NCBI RefSeq assembly: GCF_020907985.1
Contig: NZ_JAJJPA010000001.1
Location: 372,001 to 436,000 of the forward strand
Reading direction: 5' to 3'
Source: Kitasatospora humi
GTDB lineage: Bacteria > Actinomycetota > Actinomycetes > Streptomycetales > Streptomycetaceae
DNA length: 64,000 nucleotides
Under the pieces are notes generated by a model. It had not been told where the DNA came from, made no database searches, and saw only the letters and a list, made by a program, of their open reading frames with translations. This document shows, piece after piece, positions 41,544 to 50,642 of this stretch. Made by a program: the position numbers and the translations under genes. Numbering within the stretch: position 1 is the stretch's first letter; each line of letters begins with the position of its first letter.

Positions 41544-42907
41544 GGCAGCCGTCGGCTCGGCAGGGCCGTCGCCGGTGCGGCGGGTAGTCGGCCGGCCACC
41601 ACCCGGCCGTTCTTGAGGACCACACGGAGGGCGTCCAGCGCCGCGAGGTCGGTGCTGGGATCCCCGTCGACCAGGAGCAGGTCGGCCGGCAGGCCGGGGG
41701 CCAGCGTGCCGAGCCGGCCGGCCCGACCGCAGACCGCCGCGGCACCCCGGGTGGCGGCCTCGATCACCTGCAGCGGGGTCAGCCCGGCAGCCAGCAACCG
41801 GTACAGCTCCTGGCGCGGTTGTCCGGCGGGGACTCCGGGTAGCCCGACCCAGTCACTGCCCAGCGCCACCCGCCCGCCGGCCGCCGCGAACCGCCGGACC
41901 ACCTCGACCAGCAGCTCCTCGATCTCGGCCAGCGCCGCCTCCGGCAGGTCGGGCAGGCCGATGCGGATGCTGATCAGCTCGCTGCCGAGGGTCGGCACCA
42001 GGCGCACGTCGGCCGCGACCATGCGATCGATCCACCGGGCGAAGTCGGGCAGGGCCTCCAAGCGCAGCCGGCCGGCACGCTGCAGCTCGACGTAGCCGGT
42101 CTCCGGGGGCAGTGGGAAGAGCAGGTGCTCGATGCTGTCCACGCCGGCGGCCAGGGCGGCCTCGAGCTGGTCGGCATGGTGGACGTGGGAACGGACCGGC
42201 AGCCCGTGCTCGTGCGCCCGGCGGGCCACCGCCTGGATCAGGTCGGGGGCCAGCACCGGCAGTCGGCCCGGTGAGCGGTAGTCGAAGTCGAAGGACTCCT
42301 GGGTGACCTTGATGAAGTCCACGCCTCGGGCGGCCAGTTCGTCGACGGCGGCCTTGGCCTCGTCGGCGCTGTCGACGGGCCGGGCCGCCGAGCCGTCGCC
42401 GCGGATCACCGGGTAGCCGCCGGGCGCGGTGATCGCCGGACCGGCGACGAAGACGTTGGCCGCGGTGGGCCGGCGCCCGGCGTCGTGCAGCTCCTCGATC
42501 AGCTGGGGGCCACAGCCGGTGTTGCCGATGCTGGTCACGCCGTCCTGTAGAAATCCGTGCAGGACGGTGGGAATGTCGCGTTCCACATGCGTGTGCGAAT
42601 CAATCAGCCCCGGTAGTGCCGACAGCCCGTCGCAGGGCACGATCCGGGCCTGCGCTGGAATTCCGATCGAGCCGGTCGGCCCCACCCGGACGATCCGTCC
42701 ACCATCGATCAGCAGGTCGGTGGCGGGACGCGCCGCCGCTCCCGTGCCGTCGATGAAACGGACACCGACCAGCGCGACCGGGCCCGAGTATGGCTCCGGC
42801 TCCCGCTCGGGCCAGGACTCCGGCTCGGGCCAGGACTCCCGCTCGGGCCAGGACTCCGACGCCTTCGCGGAGTTCGCTTCCGTCCCATTCGGCTCTGCGG
42901 TATTCAT
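41540..42907 (-). CDS. Metal-dependent amidohydrolase (imidazolonepropionase-like)
   Basis: 455 aa. TIM-barrel amidohydrolase: LIDSHTHVERDIP (HxH metal site) near residue 102, FIKVTQESFDF (metal-bridging Lys region), GLPVRSHVHHADQ (His), SIEHLLFPL (His) and the catalytic Asp in ALGSDWVGLPG. The first 40 residues contain a tandem SWPERE/SWPEPE hexapeptide repeat (three copies), an unusual acidic low-complexity leader. The family hydrolyses cyclic amides, prolidase-type dipeptides or lactones; the substrate is unknown. It is the first gene of the two-gene operon with the DHA2 exporter. Confidence 0.9.
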   Translation of the reverse strand: MNTAEPNGTEANSAKASESWPERESWPEPESWPEREPEPYSGPVALVGVRFIDGTGAAARPATDLLIDGGRIVRVGPTGSIGIPAQARIVPCDGLSALPGLIDSHTHVERDIPTVLHGFLQDGVTSIGNTGCGPQLIEELHDAGRRPTAANVFVAGPAITAPGGYPVIRGDGSAARPVDSADEAKAAVDELAARGVDFIKVTQESFDFDYRSPGRLPVLAPDLIQAVARRAHEHGLPVRSHVHHADQLEAALAAGVDSIEHLLFPLPPETGYVELQRAGRLRLEALPDFARWIDRMVAADVRLVPTLGSELISIRIGLPDLPEAALAEIEELLVEVVRRFAAAGGRVALGSDWVGLPGVPAGQPRQELYRLLAAGLTPLQVIEAATRGAAAVCGRAGRLGTLAPGLPADLLLVDGDPSTDLAALDALRVVLKNGRVVAGRLPAAPATALPSRRLP

Positions 42908-42920
42908 CGAGGCACCCCCT

Positions 42921-42982
42921 GACTAATCTGACAAATCAGAAAGTCGGTCGGCTTCTCTTTTGGCCGATCCGCTTCTGATCAG
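42921..42982. promoter_or_regulatory. CTGA/TCAG dyads upstream of the amidohydrolase-exporter operon
   Basis: GACT-AAT-CTGA-CAAA-TCAG-AA-AGTC (42921-42945) is a nested, nearly symmetric dyad, and CTGATCAG (42975-42982) is a second perfect palindrome 36 bp away. Both sit within 75 bp of the amidohydrolase start (42907) in an AT-richer patch. They look like operators for a TetR/MarR-type repressor, but no such regulator gene is adjacent. Confidence 0.5.
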
Positions 42983-43051
42983 TCGATCCACCGGCAAGGT
43001 AGTGTGCTAACCGAAAAGCCGTCAAGGTGTGCCTGGATAAAGCGAAAATAC

Positions 43052-44338
43052 TCAGTTCGCCGCCGGATCGGTCACCTGGCCGAGAAAGAGCGGCTGCCCG
43101 GTCCGCACATTGCGGACCAGGAAGAAGAACGGGCGATCGAGGACCAGCTGCGCCGCGACCTGCGGCGGCGCGACCGCGGTCGCGCCCATGCCGACCCCGC
43201 TGCCGGCCGCCGCCGTGGTGCCCTTCTCGTCCACCAGCACCATGGCCTTCTGGACCACCTGGTCGATCTTCGGCGCCTCCGCCCCGGGGGCGGCCAGCGC
43301 GGAGAAGTCGGCCGACGGGCTGAAGGCCGAGCGCATGCCGAGGGCGGCCAGCGGTCCGTTCAGCGACCCGCCACTGGTGAAGCTGAACTTCGGCATGGTC
43401 AGCTCCACCTCGGTGTCCTTCAGCGCACCGAGCGCGCCGTCCAAGGCGGCGCTGCTCAGGCCCTGGCGGAAGGCCTCCAAGCCGCCGGAGTCGGGCAGCA
43501 CCAGGTCCATCGCCAGGTCGCCGCCCTGATAGGGCAGTTCCACCGCCTGCCAGGACGGACCGGCGCTCCCGCCACCGCCGTGGGCGTAGCGCAGCCGACT
43601 GGTCTGGTTCATCATGCGGACGGTGTCCGTGCTGCCGTCAAGCCGGTGGAACGGCTGGTCGGCGGAGTACTCCGGCTTGAACGGCGACTTCCACTTCGCC
43701 GTGAAGTAGAGCGCGTCGGTGAGCGTCAGCAGGGTGTTGGGGCCCAGCGAGCCCGGAGCGAACAGGTCCTTGATCCGGCCCCCGGTCTGCTGCTCGACCA
43801 GGGCGTTGACGGCCTTGGTCGCGCCCTGCGGGTCCTTGGCGAAGTCCGCCGTGTACAGGCCCGCGTGGAAGGCCGCGGCCAGCAGCGCCAAGTAGTCCTG
43901 GCGAACGGGGTAGCCGCGCTGGACCCATGCGGTGTCCGACTGCTTCAGCATCAGGCCGTCGCCGCCCGACCGCCGGCCATCGGCCAGCGCGCCGAGCGCC
44001 ATCGCGTAGCGGTCGGCCGGCAGGTCGGTGTGCAGCACGGTGCTCATCTCCCGCGCGGTGGTGCCACGCGCGCCCGGCAGCGCCATCCCCAGCGCCGCGG
44101 CCAGTCCGGCGGGGGAGAGGACCGTGTTCCGCTGCCCGCCGATGGCTCGGTAGAGGTCCAGGCCGAACGCCTCGGTGCCGGCCGCGGTGCCCTGCACCTC
44201 AGCGTCGGTCGGCACCACCTCGGCCGCCGGCGCGGCGCGCAGCTCGCCCGCTCCCGGTGTGCCGCTGCTGCCGCAACCCGCCAGCAGTGCCGCCAGCGTC
44301 GCGATCCCCGCCGCCCAGCTGGTCCGCTTGCTCCGCAT
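43052..44338 (-). CDS. Serpin-family protease inhibitor, predicted lipoprotein
   Basis: 428 aa. A lipoprotein signal peptide ends in the lipobox LAGC at residues 19-22, so the protein should be anchored outside the cell membrane. The serpin core is clear: NTVLSPAGLAAALGMALPGA, LTLTDALYFTAKWKSPFKP, and VQKAMVLVDEKGTTAAAGSGVGM. The last is the hinge of the reactive-centre loop; small residues (TTAAAGS) match inhibitory serpins, so it probably traps a serine or cysteine protease. The C-terminus FLVRNVRTGQPLFLGQVTDP is canonical. Start ATG 44338. Bacterial serpins are uncommon; a neighbouring target protease is not obvious. Confidence 0.9.
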   Translation of the reverse strand: MRSKRTSWAAGIATLAALLAGCGSSGTPGAGELRAAPAAEVVPTDAEVQGTAAGTEAFGLDLYRAIGGQRNTVLSPAGLAAALGMALPGARGTTAREMSTVLHTDLPADRYAMALGALADGRRSGGDGLMLKQSDTAWVQRGYPVRQDYLALLAAAFHAGLYTADFAKDPQGATKAVNALVEQQTGGRIKDLFAPGSLGPNTLLTLTDALYFTAKWKSPFKPEYSADQPFHRLDGSTDTVRMMNQTSRLRYAHGGGGSAGPSWQAVELPYQGGDLAMDLVLPDSGGLEAFRQGLSSAALDGALGALKDTEVELTMPKFSFTSGGSLNGPLAALGMRSAFSPSADFSALAAPGAEAPKIDQVVQKAMVLVDEKGTTAAAGSGVGMGATAVAPPQVAAQLVLDRPFFFLVRNVRTGQPLFLGQVTDPAAN

Positions 44339-44559
44339 GCTCGTCCCCCTTCCCTCGTCGCACCCCGTGGTCGGGGGTGCGGTTCGGCGATGGGACGCGG
44401 GGGCCGGTGAACCGGTTCCGTGGCCGCCCGAGGCGACATGAGGGGAGGTCAGACCGGTGGCAAAGCTGTTGCACACCTGTTTCGATCACGTTCGAGGGAC
44501 TGCGTTAGGGTCTCGCTTGTCAGCACGTCAGCAGCAGTGACCAGGGCAGGGGAGTGACC

Positions 44560-44784
44560 ATGCGCGAGTACTACGAGCGCGAGGAGATCATCGAGCGCGA
44601 CGGCTTCTTCGGTGACGAGGTCATCGAGCGTGAGGAGATCGTGCGCCGCGACCGGTGGGGCCGGGAGGAGATCATCGAGCGAGAGACCGTCGTGGAGCGC
44701 GACAACGGCTTCTTCGGCGGGCTCTTCGGTGGCGAGGAGGTCGTCGAGCGCGAGGAGATCATCGAGCGCCGCGACTGGTTCTGA
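44560..44784 (+). CDS. Small repetitive, highly charged protein (EREEIIER repeats)
   Basis: 74 aa. Five variants of the word EREEIIER/VIEREEIV/EEIIERETVVER are spaced by aromatic GFFG or DRWG breaks, giving an extreme Glu/Arg alternation with aromatic spacers. This suggests short amphipathic helices or strands that self-associate; it recalls YvaJ/DUF-type low-complexity proteins but I assign no family. No signal or membrane segment. AGGGGA precedes ATG 44560 (an in-frame GTG lies at 44554), and a -10-like TAGGGT is at 44506-44511. A strong bidirectional terminator follows at 44832. Confidence 0.75.
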   Translation: MREYYEREEIIERDGFFGDEVIEREEIVRRDRWGREEIIERETVVERDNGFFGGLFGGEEVVEREEIIERRDWF

Positions 44785-44831
44785 CCGGTTCGCCTGGACC
44801 GGCTTTCCGCTCGGTCGACTTCGAGCCGGCG

Positions 44832-44866
44832 CCGGGCCCCGAGGGAGGTCGTTCCCCGGGGCCCGG
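44832..44866. terminator. Bidirectional terminator between 44560-44784 and 44885-45214
   Basis: CCGGGCCCCG (44832-44841) pairs perfectly with CGGGGCCCGG (44857-44866), a 10-bp stem with a 15-base loop, in the gap between two convergent genes. Confidence 0.75.
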
Positions 44867-44884
44867 TCGTTCGTCGCGGACCGA

Positions 44885-45214
44885 TCACGGCTGGACGGTC
44901 GGCCCCGTGATGCGGAAGGTGCTGGAATTGCGCACGCCCAGCTGGGCCCGGACTGCCGTGGCGCTGCCCGGCACGGTGGCGGTGAGCTCGGAGCGGCCCT
45001 CACCGAGGCGGGCGGACCGCTGGCCCCGGTAGCGGAAGAACACCTTCAGCAGGTGCGGGTGGTCAGCCTCGATGGGCAGGGCGTTGGCGCCCCAGCGGGC
45101 CGGGTGCTCGGTGCCGTCCAGCTCGATGACCGGGCGGGTGAGCACGTGGTGGAACCAGGCCGCGGGTATCGAGGGGCGCACGGTGACCACGAGCTGGGCG
45201 ACGGACTCTGACAC
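44885..45214 (-). CDS. Hypothetical protein (109 aa)
   Basis: I do not recognise the family. The sequence alternates strands and short loops ([61 protein letters not shown]), consistent with a small beta-sandwich such as an immunoglobulin-like or lipocalin-like fold. No signal peptide or cysteine. I chose GTG 45214, where the coding character starts; there is no SD, and TATCGT lies about eight bases upstream, so a leaderless mRNA is possible. The frame extends upstream over the antisense EF-G fragment, which is not coding on this strand. Confidence 0.6.
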   Translation of the reverse strand: MSESVAQLVVTVRPSIPAAWFHHVLTRPVIELDGTEHPARWGANALPIEADHPHLLKVFFRYRGQRSARLGEGRSELTATVPGSATAVRAQLGVRNSSTFRITGPTVQP

Positions 45215-45238
45215 GTCGTCAACGATAGCGAACGAACC

Positions 45239-45415
45239 GAACGGATCCTCTTCGCCACCGGCGCCACCCACAAGCGCGGTGCGGCGCACGACGGCACCAC
45301 CGTCACCGACTTCGACCCGCGGGAGCGCGACTGCGGCATCACCATCTTCGCGGCGGTGGTCGGTTGCCACTGGGACGGTCACCGGATCAACCTGATCGAC
45401 ACCCCGGGCCACGTG
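45239..45415 (+). pseudogene. Fragment of elongation factor G (GTPase domain)
   Basis: A 59-codon in-frame stretch reads [40 protein letters not shown] and [14 protein letters not shown], which is the EF-G region from just after the P-loop through switch I/II, including the DTPGH G3 motif. There is no P-loop upstream, no start codon, and the reading frame breaks within a few bases after DTPGHV (the expected DFTGEV continuation appears shifted). It is a relic, probably of an EF-G2/TetM-like paralogue. The rest of 45215-45579 shows nothing else. Confidence 0.75.
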
Positions 45416-45579
45416 GTTTCACCGGCGTGGTCGACCAGCGCACCGGGCGGTGACCGCCGAGCAGGCGCCGAGGCGCTCGCCACCGGCGGCCGGACCGACC
45501 GGCCCGGGCCCGGTGGGCGGCGCGGCACCGGACGGCGCAGCGATCGCCGGGATCCTCGGCGAAGCGGTCCTGCCGCTGC

Positions 45580-46560
45580 TCAAGGCACCGCAGCGGGCCC
45601 TCCGGCGGCCGTATCGACGGCCAGCAGTGCCGCGCCGATCGCACCCGCGTCGGCCCCGAAGCGGGCCGCCACCACGGGCACGGGCGGACGGTCGCCGGGG
45701 GAGTACAGCTGCTGGGCGAACGAGACGCGTGCGGGCGCGAGCAGGAGTTCCCCGGCGGCGACCGGACCACCTCCCACGATCAGTACGGCGGGATCGAAGA
45801 CATTGGCCAGGGCGGCCAGCCCGGTTCCGGTGAGTGTCCCCACCCGCTCCAGGATCTCCAGCGCCTCGGCGTCGCCGCCGCGCGCCGCCTCGGTGACCGC
45901 CTCGCCCGCATCCCGCGAGCCCTCGCCGATCAGGCCGGCCAGCAGCGACGCCGGGCGGGCCGCGGCGGCCCGCCGGCCCAGGGCGGCGATCGTGGCGCCG
46001 GACGCCGACACGCCCCAGCAGCCGCGCTTGCCGCATTCGCACAGCGGACCCAGGGGGTCGACCGTCAGATGGCTGGCCTCGGCCGCGAAGCCGTGCGAGC
46101 CCCGCAGCAGCCGCCCGGCGACCACCACCCCGCAGCCCAGACCGGTGCCCAGGGTCACCAGTGCCTGGTGGTCGTGCCCCCGCCCCGCGCCGAGCCGGTA
46201 CTCGGCCCAGGCGGCCACATTGGCGTCGTTGTCCGTCACCACGGGGAGCCCCACGGCGTCCGCGATCATGGCCCGCAGTGGAGCCCGCGCGAACCCCAGG
46301 CCGGGCGCGAAGGCCAGCGCCCCGGTGCGGGCGTCGACCATGCCGGGCAGCCCGACGCCGACCGCGGCCACCCGGTCGCCGCCCAGTTGCGCCACCAGTT
46401 CGCCGATGGCACCGACCAGCTCGTGCGCCGTGCGGCCCGGGGTGGCACGGCGGGCCCGCGCGGACACCGTGCCCTCGGCCGTCACCCGCACTGCCGCGAT
46501 CTTGGTGGCGCCGACATCGACGCCGACCGCCTCGCCGGGGGTGGGGAAGGGCGAGGTCAT
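45580..46560 (-). CDS. ROK-family sugar kinase
   Basis: 326 aa. ATP-binding [12 protein letters not shown] at the N-terminus, [32 protein letters not shown] (catalytic Asp), [20 protein letters not shown] and the zinc-binding CECGKRGCW with an upstream HL. These are the ROK signatures (glucokinase/N-acetylglucosamine kinase type). No HTH, so it is an enzyme rather than a ROK repressor. It overlaps the GH35-like gene stop by 4 bp (ATGA) and is the third gene of the dehydrogenase-glycosidase-kinase operon; it probably phosphorylates the sugar released by the glycosidase. Confidence 0.92.
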   Translation of the reverse strand: MTSPFPTPGEAVGVDVGATKIAAVRVTAEGTVSARARRATPGRTAHELVGAIGELVAQLGGDRVAAVGVGLPGMVDARTGALAFAPGLGFARAPLRAMIADAVGLPVVTDNDANVAAWAEYRLGAGRGHDHQALVTLGTGLGCGVVVAGRLLRGSHGFAAEASHLTVDPLGPLCECGKRGCWGVSASGATIAALGRRAAAARPASLLAGLIGEGSRDAGEAVTEAARGGDAEALEILERVGTLTGTGLAALANVFDPAVLIVGGGPVAAGELLLAPARVSFAQQLYSPGDRPPVPVVAARFGADAGAIGAALLAVDTAAGGPAAVP

Positions 46561-48689
46561 GGCAGTTCCGGCAGGAGCACCCGGGCCTCGCCCCGCAGTG
46601 CGGCGGTCCGCACCTCGTAGCCGCCCGGCCCGCGCACGGCGGACAGGTCGCACGGCCGGTCGGCGCTCAGCAGGTCGCCGCCCACCCGCACCCGGACCGG
46701 CACCCCTTGGCCGGTCTGCTCGTTCAGCCCCTTCACGTAGCACGCTCCGAGCCGTCCGTGCGCCACCTGGACCACGGCGCACCCGCCCCCGACCAGGTCC
46801 GCGGTGATGACGTGCTCCCGGTACGCGGTTCGGGCCCGCACCGCTTCGTCCGACCGGTTGAGCAGGAAGACCAGCGCATCCTGCGGGTCAGGGCTGAGCC
46901 TGCGCAGTTCGAGCCACGCCCCCGGTCTCGCACCGGGCGCGCCGAAGCACTCGGCCAGCCACTCCTCGACCGCCTCGCCGATCGGCCGGCCGTTCAGCGG
47001 CACCGTGCGCACCTTGCCCGCCACCGCCTCGGCGAGCTCGGCGCAGTGGTTCAAGTCACCGTCCAGTGTGGGTGGTTCCCCCACCAGGAGCAGCGAACCG
47101 CCGTCCTCGGCGAACCGCGCGAGCCGCCGTTGCAGGGCCCGCTCCATGAACCGGCCCGACACCGCGACCAGTGGCCCGGCAGCGGGGTCGAGCGTGGTGC
47201 GACCGGTCAACTCCGCCAACTCGAAGGGAAGGTTGCGTCGCAGGCAGTGGGCGACGAACGGGACCAGCGACTGCTCGGCCGAAGGCACCCACCAATCCCG
47301 GTACGCAGACCGGCCGTTCGTCGCCCACTCCCACGCGCCGACCGCCTGGTACGGCGGATGGACACCCCAGCGAACGCCGGGCTCCGGTCGCCAGGCGGCC
47401 AGCGCCTCCCGTCGCCCGGCCAGGAAGTGGGTCAGCACCCGCAGCGCGGCGAACGCCGGGCCGGGGCCCGCCTCCAGTGTGATCGGAGCGGCGTCCCCGT
47501 ACGGTGGGTCGAACCGCGCCGGATCGCCGGCCGCATCCCTGGGCCAGGAGCGGGAGACCGCGAGGTGCTCCCCCCAATCCGCCGTTGCGCAGGCCGGGTA
47601 GACACTGACGCCGGTCGCCCCGCACGCCACGCCGAGCAGGCTGTGGTGAACCGGCGCCACCGGGAAGGCGCAGCTCGGATCCGCCCAGCGAAGCCCCCAG
47701 TTCTCCTCGATGTTGGGACCCCGGCCGCCCTTGGCCGCCAGGACGTAGTTGACCAGCGCCTCGTCGTCCCGGACCACGTTGCCCGTCCAACTGGTGTACG
47801 CCCGGGGCATTTCGGCGGCCGCGCCGACCCTGTTCCTGGCCAGCCAGGCGTCGTACCGCCCGGCCGCCCGGCCGGGATCGCGGTCGGCCCTGGCCGGCGG
47901 CGAGTACGTGGTGAAGACGGGGACGTCGCACCCGAGCGCACCGGCCAGCGCCGCCATCCCGCCGGCGAGCTCCTCGGCCGACCACTGTGCCCAACTGACC
48001 AGGGCGCCGAGCCCGCCGGCGGATGGCTCGGCCGTGGTGGGGGCGGCCGTGCCGGCTGCGAAGCGGGCGAAGGCCGCCACGCCCGGGGAGGAGTGGTCGA
48101 GCGCGTCGAGCGGAAGGGCGGTCTCCCCGCAGTGCCCCTCGTTGCCGATCTGAACGGCGACGACCGGCCCTGGCGGATAGCGGAACGCACGCAGGAACAG
48201 GCCGACGGCGCGAAGCCAACCCATGGCGTCCGCACGGTACTTCGGGTCATGAGCAGAGGGCAGCACGAACTGCTGGTAGGACAGCGGCCGGCCGTCGGCC
48301 GACCGGGCGGGGTGCCGCTCCCGATCGAGCGTGGGGCTGACCCGGTCGGGCAGCCCGCCGAAGGGCAGTTCGGCATGGACGAACGGGCCCGGCTTCAGCA
48401 CCGCGAGCAGCCCGGTCGCCGCGACCCGCTCCAGGAAGCCGGCCAGATCGCGGTTGCCCTGCCCGGCGAAGCACAGGCGCCGCCCACCGTCCCGGGCGAC
48501 CTCGTGGTGCCGCCAGGGCACGTAGCAGGTCACCACCTCGATGCCCGCCTCGCGCATGGCACCCAACTTGGCCGCCCACCGTTCGGGGTGGTCCCGGTAG
48601 TAGGGGTACTCGCCCGCGATGAGGAACCGGGGGCGCCCGTCCAGCCAGAGGGCTCCGTCCACGAAGCGCGGCCGCTGCCCGGCGCTCAC
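46557..48689 (-). CDS. GH35-like glycoside hydrolase (beta-galactosidase superfamily)
   Basis: 710 aa. The N-terminal TIM-barrel begins [20 protein letters not shown], then [22 protein letters not shown], very like GH35; [18 protein letters not shown] gives the acid/base Asn-Glu pair (IGNE). The nucleophile Glu is probably in [15 protein letters not shown]-terminal beta domains follow. There is no signal peptide, so it is intracellular, which suits an oligosaccharide imported or formed inside the cell. GTG 48689 overlaps the upstream dehydrogenase stop (GTGA), and its own stop overlaps the ROK kinase start. Confidence 0.85.
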   Translation of the reverse strand: MSAGQRPRFVDGALWLDGRPRFLIAGEYPYYRDHPERWAAKLGAMREAGIEVVTCYVPWRHHEVARDGGRRLCFAGQGNRDLAGFLERVAATGLLAVLKPGPFVHAELPFGGLPDRVSPTLDRERHPARSADGRPLSYQQFVLPSAHDPKYRADAMGWLRAVGLFLRAFRYPPGPVVAVQIGNEGHCGETALPLDALDHSSPGVAAFARFAAGTAAPTTAEPSAGGLGALVSWAQWSAEELAGGMAALAGALGCDVPVFTTYSPPARADRDPGRAAGRYDAWLARNRVGAAAEMPRAYTSWTGNVVRDDEALVNYVLAAKGGRGPNIEENWGLRWADPSCAFPVAPVHHSLLGVACGATGVSVYPACATADWGEHLAVSRSWPRDAAGDPARFDPPYGDAAPITLEAGPGPAFAALRVLTHFLAGRREALAAWRPEPGVRWGVHPPYQAVGAWEWATNGRSAYRDWWVPSAEQSLVPFVAHCLRRNLPFELAELTGRTTLDPAAGPLVAVSGRFMERALQRRLARFAEDGGSLLLVGEPPTLDGDLNHCAELAEAVAGKVRTVPLNGRPIGEAVEEWLAECFGAPGARPGAWLELRRLSPDPQDALVFLLNRSDEAVRARTAYREHVITADLVGGGCAVVQVAHGRLGACYVKGLNEQTGQGVPVRVRVGGDLLSADRPCDLSAVRGPGGYEVRTAALRGEARVLLPELP

Positions 48690-49711
48690 GGCGCGACGCC
48701 TTCGTCCGGGGTGAGCAGCACCTTCATCGCGCTGTACCCGCCGGGCGCGGCGCCCGCCGTGGCGGCCAGCATGGTCAGTGCCTCGGCGTACCGTTCGAGC
48801 GGCAGCACATGGGTCACCAGCCGTTCGAGCGGCAGGTCGCGCGCGAGGTCCACCGCCAGCTCGAAATCCGCCGGCCGGTACGGCCCCGCACCCACCAGGC
48901 GGATCCCCCTGGTCACCAGGGCCCGCAGCGGAACGGCGGCGACGGCGGCCTCCCGCTCGCCCATCACCACCACGGTTCCCCCGGCCGCCACCGCGCCCAG
49001 GAGGTCGCCCGGCAGCGTCCCCGTGGTGTCGATGACCACATCGGGTGAGTCCGCCGCGACCGCCTCCCCGGCCTCCAGCACCCGAACGCCCTCGGGCAGT
49101 ACCTGGCGGGCGACGGCCGACCGCCCCGGATCGCGCTCGGCCAGTGTCACCCGGGCGCCGCGCCGGGCCAGCACCAGTGCGCACAGCGCACCGATGGGAC
49201 CGGCGCCGACCACGAGCACCCGGTCGTCCCACCGCGGTCGAGCCGCCGCCAGGTTGTTCAGCACGCAGGCGAGCGGCTCCACCAGGGCGCCGCGCCGGTA
49301 CGGCACTTCGGCGGGCAGCCGATGGACGAAGCGCTCGGGCACCACGGCGTAGTCGGCCATCGTGCCGTCGCGGTCGACGCCGACCTCCCGGCCCGCCTTC
49401 GCGCCGCAGTGGGCCTGCATTCCCCGGCGGCAGGGACGGCACCGGTCGCAGTGGTACGTCGGGTTGATCACCACCCGGTCACCGGGCGCCACCGAGCCCA
49501 CCCCGGCCCCGACGGCGGCCACCGCGCCGACCGCCTCGTGCCCCAGCACCACACCCCGGCGCGCGGGGAACTCGCCCAGCAGGATCGCCCGGTCCGTGCC
49601 GCAGATCCCGGTGGCCGCCACCCTGACCAGGACGTCGCCGCCGTCGAACGCAGGAACCGCACGCTCGTGGACTCCCACCCGACCCACCTCCTCGAACACG
49701 ACGGCCCTCAT
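48686..49711 (-). CDS. Zinc-dependent alcohol (sugar/polyol) dehydrogenase
   Basis: 341 aa. Catalytic zinc ligands in ATGICGTDRA (Cys) and VVLGHEAVGAV (His-Glu); structural zinc loop CDRCRPCRRGMQAHC (four Cys); nucleotide loop VLVVGAGPIGALCALVLARRG. This is the threonine/sorbitol dehydrogenase branch, which in aminocyclitol pathways includes 2-deoxy-scyllo-inosamine dehydrogenases. It is first in an operon with the GH35-like and ROK genes, so it may oxidise a sugar or cyclitol hydroxyl. Start ATG 49711; it is divergent from the reductase at 49760 across 48 bp. Confidence 0.9.
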   Translation of the reverse strand: MRAVVFEEVGRVGVHERAVPAFDGGDVLVRVAATGICGTDRAILLGEFPARRGVVLGHEAVGAVAAVGAGVGSVAPGDRVVINPTYHCDRCRPCRRGMQAHCGAKAGREVGVDRDGTMADYAVVPERFVHRLPAEVPYRRGALVEPLACVLNNLAAARPRWDDRVLVVGAGPIGALCALVLARRGARVTLAERDPGRSAVARQVLPEGVRVLEAGEAVAADSPDVVIDTTGTLPGDLLGAVAAGGTVVVMGEREAAVAAVPLRALVTRGIRLVGAGPYRPADFELAVDLARDLPLERLVTHVLPLERYAEALTMLAATAGAAPGGYSAMKVLLTPDEGVAP

Positions 49712-49759
49712 CGCTGCCTCCCACCGGATCTCTCGCCGACAGTGCATAAAATGCCCGAC

Positions 49760-50638
49760 ATGAGCCGCTATTGGCAGTCGGGCCCAGGTGACTCGCCGTC
49801 GGATCCGCGCCTGCGGATCCTGCTGCTCGGTGCCTCGGGGTTCGTGGGCGGCGGCCTGTGGCGCCATCTGGCGGCCCGCCACGAGGTCGTCGGCACCTTC
49901 GCCAACCGGGCGATCCCGGGGCTGGTCCAGCTGGACCTGCGCGACGAGCGCCGACTGCGGGCGCTCGCGGCCGACGGCTTCGACCTCGTCATCCACGCGG
50001 CCGGCCTGGTGCCGCTGGAGGCGGCCGAAGCCGATCCGGAGCTGGCCCACCGCCTCAACGTCCGTCCCGTGGAGGTCCTGCTGGCGGCGGTGCGCGACTC
50101 GGCGGCCAAGCTGGTCTTCTTCTCCAGCGACAACGTCTTCGACGGCTCCCGCCACCAGTACACCGAGGACGACCTCCGGTCCCCGGTCAACGTCTACGGC
50201 CGGACCAAGACGGCCGCCGAGGACCTGCTGCTCGCCGACGGCGGGCACCTGGTGGTGCGGATCCCGCTCGTCTTCGGCCGCGGTCCCTGGGCGAACAGCT
50301 TCCTGGCACGGCTGGCCGGGCCGACGACGCCGGCCCGCACCGACCTGGTGTGCGCCCCCGTCTACCTCCCCAGCCTGGGGCCGGCCCTGGCCGAACTCTG
50401 GGCGCGGACGGGTGTCGTGCACTTCGGCGGACGCGACGTGGTGACCAGGTTCGAGCTGATGTCCAAGGTGCAGCAGGCCCTCGACCTGCCCACCCGGGTG
50501 GTGGCCGCCCGCGGCGAGGAGGCCGCCTCCCGCTGCCGCCGCCCGCCGCGGCTGGTGCTCCGCAGCACCCGGCACCGCCTGCTGGGCCCCGGTCTGGACG
50601 CGGCGCTCGCCCATCTGGCGGGCCGCTCGCCCGCCTGA
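49760..50638 (+). CDS. Extended-SDR reductase (dTDP-4-dehydrorhamnose reductase/RmlD-like)
   Basis: 292 aa. RILLLGASGFVGGGLWRHLA gives the NAD(P) loop, VIHAAGLVPLEAAEADPELA is the RmlD/MAT-2B-like region, VFFSSDNVFDGSRHQYTEDD holds the catalytic Ser/Thr, and VYGRTKTAAEDLLL has the YxxxK pair near residue 148. It should reduce a 4-keto or similar nucleotide-sugar intermediate. TAAAAT at 49747-49752 is an excellent -10 placed so that ATG 49760 would be at or near the transcript start (leaderless); ATG 49751 overlaps the -10 and is less likely. It converges with the phosphotransferase gene. Confidence 0.85.
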   Translation: MSRYWQSGPGDSPSDPRLRILLLGASGFVGGGLWRHLAARHEVVGTFANRAIPGLVQLDLRDERRLRALAADGFDLVIHAAGLVPLEAAEADPELAHRLNVRPVEVLLAAVRDSAAKLVFFSSDNVFDGSRHQYTEDDLRSPVNVYGRTKTAAEDLLLADGGHLVVRIPLVFGRGPWANSFLARLAGPTTPARTDLVCAPVYLPSLGPALAELWARTGVVHFGGRDVVTRFELMSKVQQALDLPTRVVAARGEEAASRCRRPPRLVLRSTRHRLLGPGLDAALAHLAGRSPA

Positions 50639-50642
50639 CCGG

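Noticed and set aside
45239..45415. A functional short GTPase gene
   Set aside because: No P-loop, no start codon or SD, and the frame breaks right after DTPGH.
46161..49352. A 1063-codon plus-strand open frame over the ROK, GH35 and dehydrogenase genes
   Set aside because: Shadow of three well-supported overlapping minus-strand genes; the antisense product is composition-biased with no motif.
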